A stretch of DNA of 64,000 nucleotides from Symbiodinium natans (lineage: Eukaryota; Sar; Dinophyceae; Suessiales; Symbiodiniaceae): contig CAJNDS010001336.1 of assembly GCA_905221605.1 (NCBI GenBank), positions 681,375 through 745,374 on the forward strand, written 5' to 3'. Numbering within the stretch: the stretch's first letter is position 1; each line of letters begins with the position of its first letter. Below the pieces are notes generated by a model. The model searched no databases and was not told the DNA's origin. It was given only the letters and a program-made list of their open reading frames with translations. Made by a program: the position numbers and the translations under genes. Below are positions 11,630-20,860 of the stretch, in pieces.

Positions 11630-11835
11630 AGGACCCTAAACCCTAAACCCTGGACCCTAAACCCTAAACCCTAAACCCCGAGAACAAAAAATCTCAGGCC
11701 CAAACCCTAGATCGCCATAGACCCTAAACCTCAAAGCCGATACCCTAGACTCCAAACCCGAAACTCTTAAGGCTCGACCCTGTGCCAGAACGCAGCCCTA
11801 GACCCTGAGCCCTAAACCCTGAAACCCCCAAAACC
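11630..11835. repeat. CCCTAAA block, degenerate
   Basis: C-rich telomere-like run decaying rightward into CCTGAACC-type words. Confidence 0.75.
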
Positions 11836-11896
11836 ACCCCCGGACCTGAACCCACCGGGTCAACCCTTAATGCCCTGAACCCAGAAACCAGAGATC

Positions 11897-11917
11897 GGGG
11901 GGGGGGGGGGGGGGGGG
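11897..11917. repeat. Poly-G run of 21
   Basis: Uninterrupted guanine homopolymer; its exact length may be an assembly estimate. Confidence 0.9.
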
Positions 11918-12868
11918 CGATTAGAACTAGTATATTTATATAGGGACCCATGAAATAGGGCTTGCGGGGCTACTCTAGTACATGTATATAGGGACCCATG
12001 AAAAAAGAACTCTTCGTAATTCTCCCGACCCCTTAAAGCCTCTCAAACCTGGGCGTTGATATGTTTAGGGGATTGGGGAGCTTGGGAGCTTGGGGGCTTG
12101 GGAGCTTTCTGAAAAGTACCCTGTGACAAAAATGCCTGCAAAGCTTAAAGGCTCCCACAAAAAGCCGCGAGGAAAACCCGCCACAGAAATTCTGCACGCT
12201 GGGAGCCCCCTCAACAGACCCACTAAAGAAGGGTTTAGGGTTTAGAGTTTATAGGGTGTAGGGCCCCGAAGTCGCAGACCCTAAACCCCTAAATCCCCCC
12301 CCCCCACCCCCACCCCCTACAGAAGAACCCCAAAGTGAGTCCTAGTTCCTGGCCGCTGGACATCTTTCTGGTCTCAGGGAAGAAAAAGGGAAAAAGACCG
12401 AAGCCTCTGAGTCAGAGGGCTTCTTCTTAAAAATGTGGCGGCCTCGGAGCCAAAACTGCGGAACGGGTAGCAGCAACTCGCAACTCCCCTATGAAGTCCT
12501 CGAGGGAAAAGAACGAGGACTAAGACTCGGGGTTTCCGGAATTAGGGGTGGGGGTTCCTATAATAATTATATTAAGGATTATACAGTCTTGGGGCACATG
12601 AAGGGTACCCTTACTTGGGGAAAAAAAAACCCACATGTTAGAAAATGATACTCTGCCTATCACGGAGGTTGAGGCTCGAAGTTGCCAGAACACAAAGTCC
12701 GCAAGCTAGGTCGTCAGTGGAAGGAAGGGCTAGAGGGACCAGGGGACAGACCTCAGCAGTACAGCTCCCTCTGAGGCTCCCTGAAGTCACCCCCACCCCT
12801 GATCCCCGTAGCATTGAATATGACCGGCGCACGGAGGTCCTCTGCCACGGATTCCCCAAATAAGGCGT

Positions 12869-12871
12869 AAA

Positions 12872-12916
<45 letters not shown>
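12869..12916. repeat. Poly-A followed by (AT)n
   Basis: 21 adenines then about 13 AT dinucleotides, directly before a CTAGGG/CTTAGGG array. Confidence 0.95.
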
Positions 12917-12919
<3 letters not shown>

Positions 12920-13068
12920 GGATAGGGTCTAGGGTCTAGGGTCTAGGGCTTAGGGCTTAGCGCTTAGGGCTTAGGGCTTAGGGCTTAGGGCTTAGGGCTT
13001 AGGGCTTAGGGCTTAGGGCTTAGGGCTTAGGGCTTAGGGCTTAGGGCTTAGGGCTTAGGGCTTAGGGA
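12920..13068. repeat. CTTAGGG array
   Basis: Homogeneous array of a heptamer differing from TTTAGGG by one base. Begins with three TCTAGGG units. Confidence 0.95.
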
Positions 13069-13489
13069 GCAGCATTCTGAGGTTGATCCCCCTGCCTCAG
13101 AACAGGACGAGGCCAGGTCTGTGCAATTACTGGGGGCCATTGAATTAAAGGTGATTGGGGGGTTTGCGATATCAGGGGTGTCGTATTGGGGTCCCTTCTT
13201 AAAAGGGGGATCCTTTTAGGAGGTCTCTATTGGGGGCCCCTTATTCTCGTAAACCCCCCCCATTTGGGCATTTAATCTTGTAATTATGTCGGGGCTACAG
13301 CGGCTACAGTGCTCGTGATAATTTGTTCTCTCGAAGCCCTACAGACCGGAAAGAAAGCGTGCCGGGAAACAGGCCTTCACCTCACCGTGCTCCAGCACCT
13401 CTGGTTGAGGGTTCGGGGTTGAGAGTTGAGGTTCCAAAACGCAGTCCGCAGTGAAAAGCTCCGCGGAGCGAAAGGAACTTGCTGCAACA

Positions 13490-14270
13490 ACAGAACCCTA
13501 AACCCTAAACCCCGCGGTTGCAAGCTTCTCAAGGCGAAGAAACTCAGCGCCGGCCGTGTTCAGATACACTATGCCCTAAACCCTATAAACCCGAACAAAA
13601 GAAAACATGAACCCTCGAAACCCTATGAACCCTTTAAACCCTCTAAACCCAACCCGAACAAAACTATAAACGCCATAAACCCTATAAATCCTTTAAACCC
13701 TATGCACCCTCCACACCCTCTAAACCCCTATAAACCCTATAAACCCTAATAACCCTATAAACCCTATAAACCCTGAAAACCCTATAAGCCCTATAAACCC
13801 AACCCGAAAAACAAACTATAAGCCCTATAAACCTGCAAACCCTCTAAACCCTACAAACCCTATAAACCCTGTAAACCCTCTACCCCCTACAAACCCTATA
13901 CACCCTCTAAACACAAACCAAATAAACCCTCTAAATCCTCTAAATCCTCTAAACCCTCTAAACCCTCTAAACACTACAAACCCAAAAACCCAAAAACCCT
14001 ATAAACCCTGTAAACCCAATAAACCCTATAAACCCTATGAACCCTCATAACCCCTCTAGGCCCCCTAAACCCCTCTAAGCCCTCTAAACCCTTTTAACCC
14101 TATAAGTCCTATAAACCCTATAAGCCCTCCAAACCCTACAAACCCTATGAACCCTCTAAACGCTCTACACCCCATAAACCCTTAAAACCCTCTAAACCCT
14201 ATCAACCCGATAGGTAACCCTTTCAACCCTGTAAGCCCTACAAACCCTATCAACCCCTTTCAAGTAGCCT
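13490..14270. repeat. CCCTATAAA-type degenerate array
   Basis: About 780 bp of 9-10-bp words such as CCCTATAAA, CCCTCTAAA and CCCTACAAA, a lengthened and diverged derivative of CCCTAAA. Confidence 0.9.
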
Positions 14271-14367
14271 TTAATCAGCCGAGGTGCTCCCCGCAATGGG
14301 ATCTCAGCAGTGGCCAGAGGCACAGTGTAGCGAGTGCCCCCTGCTCTTAGGGGAGCTTCCAAAAAGA

Positions 14368-14444
14368 AAAGGGTTTAGGGTTCAGGGTTGAGGGTTGAGG
14401 GTTGAGGGTTTAGGGTTTAGGGTTTAGGGTTTAGGGTTTAGGGT

Positions 14445-14490
<46 letters not shown>

Positions 14491-14520
14491 GGTCTAGGGT
14501 TTAGGGTTTAGGGTTTAGGG
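14368..14520. repeat. TTGAGGG/TTTAGGG array
   Basis: Alternating blocks of two heptamer variants: TTGAGGG, then TTTAGGG, then TTGAGGG again. Confidence 0.95.
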
Positions 14521-14726
14521 ATCCCAAACTCTCAGCCCCATAGGGCTGCGGGCTTGGGGCCGTCAATGCATCAAAAATATTCGGGCAGGCCTCACTGAAG
14601 CCCCTTCAGAATACTACAGAACCCTAAAACATTGCCTGTTGTTTAGGGTTTCTTACAGTCCTTCATAGAGATTCTAGTACCCCCTGTCATAATCCCTACT
14701 AAGGAGCTGTTAGCAAAAGGGGGAAC

Positions 14727-14818
14727 ATGAACCCTAAACCCTAAACCCTGAACCCTAAACTCGAAACCCTAAACCCTAAACCCTACACCCTAAACCCTAA
14801 ACCCTAAACCCTAGACCC
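14727..14818. repeat. CCCTAAA array
   Basis: C-rich run facing the G-rich array at 14368-14520 across a 200-bp unique stretch. Confidence 0.9.
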
Positions 14819-14940
14819 GTGTGCGATGCAATCGGCCTGATGGCCGCCGTGGCAGCCCGAGATCCCGCGTGCGCTCGTAGCTGTGAACCGTCATCTGGGC
14901 CAGGCCACAAAACCCAAAAGGCACCAAACATTCCCGCAAA
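14818..14940 (-). other. Coding-like island between repeat blocks
   Basis: Minus strand after GGCCCAG reads MTVHSYERTRDLGLPRRP; the plus strand is also open. It is flanked by CCCTAAA on the left and TTGAGGG on the right. Orientation follows the other candidate exons; function unknown. Confidence 0.3.
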
Positions 14941-14941
14941 C

Positions 14942-15135
14942 TCTCTGGGGTTTAGGGTTGAGGGTTGAGGGTTGAGGGTTGAGGGTTTAGGGTTGAGGGC
15001 TTTAGGGCTTTAGGGCTTTAGGGCTTTAGGGCTTTAGGGCTTTAGGGCTTTAGGGCTTTAGGGCTTTAGGGCTTTAGGGTTTAGGGTTAAGGGTTTAGGG
15101 TTTAGGGGTTAGGCTTTAGGGTTTAGGGTTAGTTA
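14942..15135. repeat. TTGAGGG, GCTTTAGGG and TTTAGGG arrays
   Basis: Contains about ten copies of a 9-bp variant, GCTTTAGGG (14996-15080), between heptamer runs. Confidence 0.95.
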
Positions 15136-15215
15136 GGAGGGACACCCGAAAACCGTGAGAAATGCCCTGCAAAAGCCGCGAGTCCCGAACCAGGAAGCAG
15201 AATCCCAAAATCCTA

Positions 15216-15480
15216 AGTCCCTGAACCCCTGAACCCCTGAACCCCTGAACCCCTGAACCCCTGAACCCCTGAACCCCTGAACCCCTGAACCCCTGAACCC
15301 CTAAACCACTAAACCCTCAACCCCTACCCCTCAACCCTAAACCCTAAACCCTAAACCCCTAACCCTAAATACTAAACCCTAACCGTATACCCTAAACCTA
15401 AACCCTAAACCCTAAACCCTAAACCGTATACCCTAAACCTAAACCCTAAACCCTAAACCGTAAACCCTAAACCCTAACGC
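15216..15480. repeat. CCCCTGAA and CCCTAAA arrays
   Basis: About eleven copies of CCCCTGAA then CCCTAAA runs. A second-order duplication of CCGTATACCCTAAACC occurs near 15382 and 15424. Confidence 0.9.
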
Positions 15481-15579
15481 CATGCTCGGAGAGAAACCGG
15501 AAACTCCCTCAGACTCCCTCTAGGAGTGCTTGGGAGCAGTGTCTTGCACCGCCAGCCCTCAACCCTGAACCCCAAATAG

Positions 15580-15790
15580 CTCCTTAGGGTTCAGGGTTTA
15601 GGGTTCAGGGTTCAGGGTGCAGGGTTCAGGGTTCAGGGTGCAGGGTTCAGGGTTCAGGGTTCAGGGTTCAGGGTTCAGGGTTCAGGGTTCAGGGTTCAGG
15701 GTTCAGGGTTCAGAGTTTAGGGCTTAGGGTTTAGGGTTTAGGGTTTAGGGTTTAGGGTTTCGGGTTTCGGGTTTAGGGTTTAGGGTTCTT
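15580..15790. repeat. TTCAGGG and TTTAGGG arrays
   Basis: TTCAGGG array with occasional GCAGGG units, then TTTAGGG with two TTTCGGG units. Confidence 0.95.
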
Positions 15791-15907
15791 AAGGGAGGGG
15801 GGTTCATGGGGGGTAGGTACCTAGGGAACCTGAGGGAAGCTTAGGGAGCCTTAGGTCCTTGGGTTACATAGCGCCATTGAACCCCCGGCCCCCCCCTTAA
15901 GAACCTA

Positions 15908-16317
15908 GGGGGGTTTAGGGTTTAGGGTTTAGGTAGGGTTTAGGGTTTAGGGTTTGGGGTTTGGGGTTTGGGGTTTAGGGTTTAGGGTTTAGGGTTTAGG
16001 GTGTAGGGTTTAGGATTTAGGGTTTGGGGTTTAGGGTTTAGGGTTTAGGGTTTAGGGTTTAGGGTTTAGGGTTTAGGGTTTAGGGTTTAGGGTTTAGGGT
16101 TTAGGGTTTAGGGTTTAGGGTTTAGGGTTTAGGGTTTAGGGTTTAGGGTTTAGGGTTTAGGGTTTAGGGTTTAGGGTAGGGTTTAGGGTTTAGGGAGTTT
16201 AGGGTTTAGGGTTTAGGGTTTAGGGTTTAGGGTTTAGGGTTTAGGGTTTAGGGTTTAGGGTTTAGGGTTTAGGGTTTAGGGTTTAGGGTTTAGGGTTTAG
16301 GGTTTAGGGTTTAGGGG
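15908..16317. repeat. TTTAGGG array (longest, left part)
   Basis: Near-perfect TTTAGGG over about 400 bp with a few indels. Continues after the insertion 16318-16998. Confidence 0.97.
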
Positions 16318-16998
16318 CGACCGGGTCGAAATACAAGCAAACGGGAGAAAACACAACCCAACGGGGGAAAACTGAACCATGTTTGTGGGCTGGCCCGAAC
16401 GGGAGAAACCACAACTGGCTATTGCGATGCCCTTATACTTTTGGACATGCCCTGCAGAAAAACCATGGTGCATCCTTAAGGTTTCAGGACAAAATCTGGA
16501 CAATGGTGGTTGTGATTCATCCCTTCTCTTTGCGCCAAAGCACGAACATAGAATATATACAATAGAATACTCATATTATATCTAAGATGATGATACAAAA
16601 TTCAGCGTGAAATAGAGACATATATGTATATATATATATATGTATATGCTACAGCGAAGTTGTCAATGACTCCTTGTGCATCCCACTTTCAACAGTCGCA
16701 CTCCCGCAACACAACCAACAACTCAACAAAACCCCTTCAAACCCTTAACCAACAACTCAACAAAACCCCTCCAACCCCTTAACCAACAACTCAACCAAAA
16801 CCCCTCCAAACCCTTAACCAACAACTCAACAAAACCAACAAAAACCCTTGGCATCCCACTCTAAGACCCTAAAGACCCCCGAGTTGTATTATCACCCATC
16901 TGGTTGTATTGTCCCCCATCTAAGCCAAAATCTCCAGATTTCAGTTGTATTTTTCCCATCTGGTTGTATTATCACCCATGTAGTTGTATTTCGCCTTA
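16318..16998. mobile_element. 680-bp element inserted in the TTTAGGG array
   Basis: Both flanks are TTTAGGG. The ends resemble each other in opposite orientation: the left has CGAAATACAAGC then ACGGGAGAAAACACAACC; the right, reverse-complemented, has CGAAATACAACT then ATGGGTGATAATACAACC. The arms hold subrepeats of this ~20-bp word. The interior includes a ~35-bp tandem repeat (AACCAACAACTCAACAAAAC, 16705-16835) and a (TA)-rich stretch at 16620-16650. No transposase. Confidence 0.6.
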
Positions 16999-17226
16999 TT
17001 TTAGGGTTTAGGGTTTAGGGTTTAGGGGTTTAGGGTTTAGGGTTTAGGGTTTAGGGTTTAGGGTTTAGGGTTTAGGGTTTAGGGTTTAGGGTTTAGGGTT
17101 CAGGGTTTAGGGTTTAGGGTTTAGGGTTTAGGGTTTAGGGTTTAGGGTTTAGGGTTTAGGGTTTAGGGTTTAGGGTTTAGGGTTTAGGGTTTAGGGTTTA
17201 GGGTTTAGGGTTTAGGGTTTAGGGTT
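16999..17226. repeat. TTTAGGG array (longest, right part)
   Basis: Near-perfect TTTAGGG, one TTCAGGG unit, same orientation as 15908-16317. Confidence 0.97.
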
Positions 17227-17813
17227 GAACCCTATAACTACACAGCCCCCAAATACCTAAAAGCCCTACTAGATAGCCCGAAAGAACCCTGAGCCCTAGA
17301 GTGTCTGGGGGTTAGGGTCTGGGGTTAAGGGTGCCCACCCCCTGTCCTAGGGCAGTCATGGGCAGTCAAAGAGAGTGACTGTAATCCCTATTCAGGAGCT
17401 GAACCGAAATCCTCAATCCTAAACCCTCAACCCTGCACCTTAAACCCTAAACATTGGGCTGGTACAAAGGGGGAACATCTCGGGAAAATCTCAACACACA
17501 AGAATCAAAAGGCTTGGAAGGCAAAGCCAAAACTTAAATCCGATAAAACCTTCTCACAGGCCCTTCATGGATTGAGTTTTTAGGGCTCAGGGTTTAGGAT
17601 TTCTTTAGGCTTCGTGAGGGATGTTACTCCACAAGGCCCCCTCACCTCATAGAAGCTGGCAACGCGACACAAAATCCCCCGAGCCCTTTTTTACGAAGCT
17701 AAGGCCCTAAGAACCCCTGCAAGATCAGATGAAACCCCCTTGAGCTCTCAAAAAGCCTGGACCTCGAACACCCCCCATTACGTCCCCGACAGTCCCAAGA
17801 AACCCCTCCCAGC

Positions 17814-17879
17814 CTCCAGCACGGCATTGTTCAAGTCGGAGCAAGTGCCCCGCAGGTAGCCCCGGTAGGCCTTGCGCCC
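17814..17879 (-). CDS. Candidate exon of an unidentified gene
   Basis: Minus strand: GCCCAG acceptor, then 22 codons GRKAYRGYLRGTC SDLNNAVLE, then a GC donor (GAG|GCTGGG). It has a multiple-of-three length and the same GC-AG type as the LHC introns. No flanking exon was found with confidence and the product is not recognised. Confidence 0.45.
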
Positions 17880-17979
17880 CTGGGCGAGGGGCTGTTTACG
17901 CGCCTCTAAAAAATTGGGGCTGGCGCTTAAGAAGGGAGTTTCGGGGCTTCTTTAGGGGCTTTTTTGAGGGGCGTGGGGC

Positions 17980-18880
17980 AATGAGGGTTCTGACAGCGCT
18001 GGGGGTCGACGGGCTTAGGGCTGATGAGGGCACTGGCAGTGGCAGGAGTCACATCGAGGCCTTTTCGCGCGAACTTGCAGAAATCGCACGCAAAACTTCG
18101 TCAGTCTGCGGTGCCGGAGGCTTGGAGCAATTGGCGTGTGTGCGATCATTTGCACCTGTCCTACCAATTGTGAGGCTGCTTGCTCTCTCGTAAAATCGCT
18201 TGGAAGGGGACCTGCTTGGTCCCTTTCGGAGACGTGAAGCTCCGGATTCACAAACCTAAGGGGGCACCCACTTTTACAACCGCCATGCCAGAACTCACAT
18301 TTAGAACAAAGCTATCTGCGCGGCCGTTGTGGCCGCCGCTGCCAAGCTCGGCGCGCAGATGTCAGGCAGCGTAGTTGGCCCTTGGTAGCTGCCGTAACCT
18401 AGCGAAGAGGTGAGGCAGCGTAGGTGTAGTCTCTGTCGCTGGCCCAGTCATCCCAGGCGATTCCGGTCAGGCCGTCCTATGACCCGGACATCACATTCAC
18501 AAGACACGCATGCTGTGTCCAAATGTTGATTTGCATGCTTGCAAGCAAAAAAATCACACGAAGTCATCACAACCACACGCACATGTGAAAACCCCGCCTG
18601 AAAGAACATGCATCGCAAGTCTGCCAGCTCCATTGAGAGCTTCCTAGCCGTGTCGCTGGAGGTCTGGGCATCTACGGCGCATCCTACATCTCATACACTC
18701 TCAGGCCCCCAGAAAGGAGAAGAAGGGCACTACCGGGAATCCCAGTCTCCAACGCTCGGAGTGGAGAGGCAGTGTACTTGGCCCAGTCATCCCAGGCGCT
18801 TCCGTTGAGCCAGCCGGGTGCCGAAATCCGACAGGGTCCGGAAGACCAAGCCCGCTCCTCGGATCCCAAGCCAGCGGCCA
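17980..18880 (-). pseudogene. Decayed LHC polyprotein gene remnant
   Basis: In minus-strand order: a first-exon-like piece at about 18770-18880 (GGATTTCGGCACCCGGCTGG joined to GGAAGCGCCTGGGATGACTG, then SPLRA); a 298-nt-exon piece at 18598-18670 lacking the MMAII codons but keeping the TTTCAG|GCGGGG donor; the start of another unit at 18432-18473 (DGLTGIAWDDWA); then spacer-like sequence to 17990. The parts are in the order expected for the array but deleted and fused. This looks like a fifth tandem gene eroded at the downstream end of the cluster. Confidence 0.7.
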
Positions 18881-20110
18881 TCTGAAACTGAGGCAAACGA
18901 ACCCTCTGACGGTATCTGCCTCATTGTTTCCAAACTGGAACTTCAAACAGAAATGCGGAAGTCCAAGCGTTCCGCCCTCAACATCCCTCAACCGACAGCC
19001 CACAGAGCTAAACGCAGCCCTAAACACCGAGCCCCTAACTTCTAAACTCTTCAACCTCCCCAAACCTCCGAACCCTCCACCCCAACTCTTCAAGCCCCAA
19101 AGCCCCCCGAAAGCCCTCTCAAAAAGCCCCCCAAAACCTAAAGCCAAGTTCTGACAACTGCTGCACCCGAGCAGCTCGGAAGCATGGAGTCTCGCCGGCT
19201 GGGTCTCGCTCGAGGAGCCCTGCGCAGGGCTTGAGCATGTGCGGGCACACAGAACTTCAAAGTCTATTCCAAGTCAACCCCAGAAGGCTAACTAGACTAG
19301 AGAGGTCCTTAAGACGCCAAAGCCACCTGAACCCTAGAGAAGCCGAAGCCGCCTCAACCCCTTCAGGGCTTTTTCTGGGCTTCGGGGGTTTGTGCCGCAA
19401 AACTTTCTCGCCTGGCTTCGGAAAGCCCCGGCCGTACGACGGCGGCGGTTGGGGAAGGAACGACGTAGGCGAGGTGCCTGCATGCAGCAGCTCACGTACA
19501 TGCCGAGTGTGCACCACCCGCAAAGAGCCACAGAGCCACAGAGCCCTGGGCGCCGGGCCAGACATTGCGAGAATGTACAAGTCTGAATTAAGGGGAAAAC
19601 TAAAGGCCAGGCCACGCCTGCAGAAAGGCAGAAAGTCTTGAGCCCGCAGCAGCAGAAACGTGCCTTCCATGTGCACAGATTTGCTGGGTGAAGATGTGCA
19701 GCGCTGCCCATGCCTACAGTAGACAGCCAGGCAAGCGCCAGTGATTTTTTGGAGCTTTTCCGACGTTTGCAGCGGAATTGCACAAAACTTTGTCGGGCTG
19801 CGGGACCCCACGTGTCGGAGGCCGGGAGCTCTTGGCGTGTGCGATCATGCACGCAATACGCGGGGGAAGGGGACGGTGGCGTCTCTGAGGCTTTGAAGAA
19901 GCGAGCACACCAAAACATGTCAAGAGGTTGAAGCTTAGCGTCCATCCTTCGAAACAACCTCGTCAGAATGTTCATGAGGCTAGCACGGTGACTTGTTCGC
20001 CCACGCCAAAGAGTATGAGAACGTGGCTTGGGGGCTTGAGGATAGCCGCTAAAGCGCCCACGGAACCGGAAGCCACGCAACAAAACTCACAACACTAAAA
20101 GAAGCCCATC
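18876..20110 (-). other. Diverged, shortened copy of the LHC intergenic spacer
   Basis: Matches 54290-56460 in several blocks: the CATCTGAAACTGA start, the TTCCAAACTGGAACTTCAAA phrase, the CACAGAGCCACAGAGCCCTGGG run near 19525, and the stretch before the terminal exon. About 1 kb in the middle is missing. It belonged to the decayed gene at 17980-18880 and now only follows gene A. Confidence 0.7.
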
Positions 20111-20164
20111 AGGGCAGGGATTTACAATTCTTTACAGATTGACAAAGAATTTGCTGTCAGCGCC

Positions 20165-20860
20165 CTACGCAAGGCCGAACTGCTCGATGGCATCCTTGCC
20201 GGTGTAGACGTTGGCGGCGATGATACCGATGGCTGCGAACATGGCCATTCGGCCGTTGTTGATCTCCCGGTTGCGCATCTCCAGCGTGTACTGGCCCAGG
20301 CCGGCGGGGTCACCGAAGTTGCCCGGCTCCTTCGAGGGGTCCTCAGTCCAGGCGCCCAGCTCCAGCAAGCCCGAGACCGCGAAGAGCGCGGCGAAGCCGT
20401 AGGTGCCCGGCGGGACCTCCACAGCGCCGAGTCCGGCAGGCACGCTGTCGAAGCCAGGGAACTTCACGTAGTGCTGCACGACGGCACCCACTGCGGCCAT
20501 CATCGCAACCCTGCCATGCTTGATCTCGGCCGCGCGCAGGTTGCGGAAGCCGGCCTTGTCACCCTTCTTGCAGAAGCCGGCCGGGTCGAAGTAGCCGAAG
20601 GGCTCGGTGACGCCCACCTCATTCGCCGGGTCGAAAGTCGGCTCAGGGGGCACCTCCTCGCCCTCACCGCTCAGGGACTTGCCAGTGCCGGCACCGATGC
20701 CCGTGGTGGCCGCTGCTGTCTTCGCTCCTGCGCTCGCGCCTGCCTTGGCCGCGGCAGCTTTGGCTGCAGCCGCTGCCGCGGCGGCAGAGACAGGCTCGGC
20801 GCGCAAAGGCGAAGCAGTGTAATTGGCCCAGTCACCCCAGGCGCTTCCGGTCAGGCCGTC
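20165..20860 (-). CDS. Terminal exon of gene A: end of last repeat unit plus divergent LHC domain
   Basis: A single 696-nt exon that opens at a TAG acceptor with DGLTGSAWGDWANYTASPLR, the tail of a repeat unit. It continues into an Ala-rich linker (AEPVSAAAAAAAAK onward) and then a second LHC domain of a different subtype. Helix 1 carries AAEIKHGRVAMMAAVGAVVQ, helix 2 lies around YGFAALFAVSGLLELGAW, and helix 3 around REINNGRMAMFAAIGIIAA. The exon ends GKDAIEQFGLA then TAG at 20165-20167. There is no intron, unlike the repeat units. Equivalent exons at 38232, 48359 and 56524 encode an identical or nearly identical protein. An ATG at codon 21 of this exon would be mistaken for a start if the upstream exon were ignored. 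Confidence 0.9.
   Translation of the reverse strand, partial: DGLTGSAWGDWANYTASPLRAEPVSAAAAAAAAKAAAAKAGASAGAKTAAATTGIGAGTGKSLSGEGEEVPPEPTFDPANEVGVTEPFGYFDPAGFCKKGDKAGFRNLRAAEIKHGRVAMMAAVGAVVQHYVKFPGFDSVPAGLGAVEVPPGTYGFAALFAVSGLLELGAWTEDPSKEPGNFGDPAGLGQYTLEMRNREINNGRMAMFAAIGIIAANVYTGKDAIEQFGLA

Noticed and set aside
1-17226. True chromosome-end telomere
   Set aside because: Blocks occur in both orientations with unique DNA between them, and the leftmost block has G-rich sequence on the plus strand, opposite to a left end. Subtelomeric or interstitial origin is more likely.
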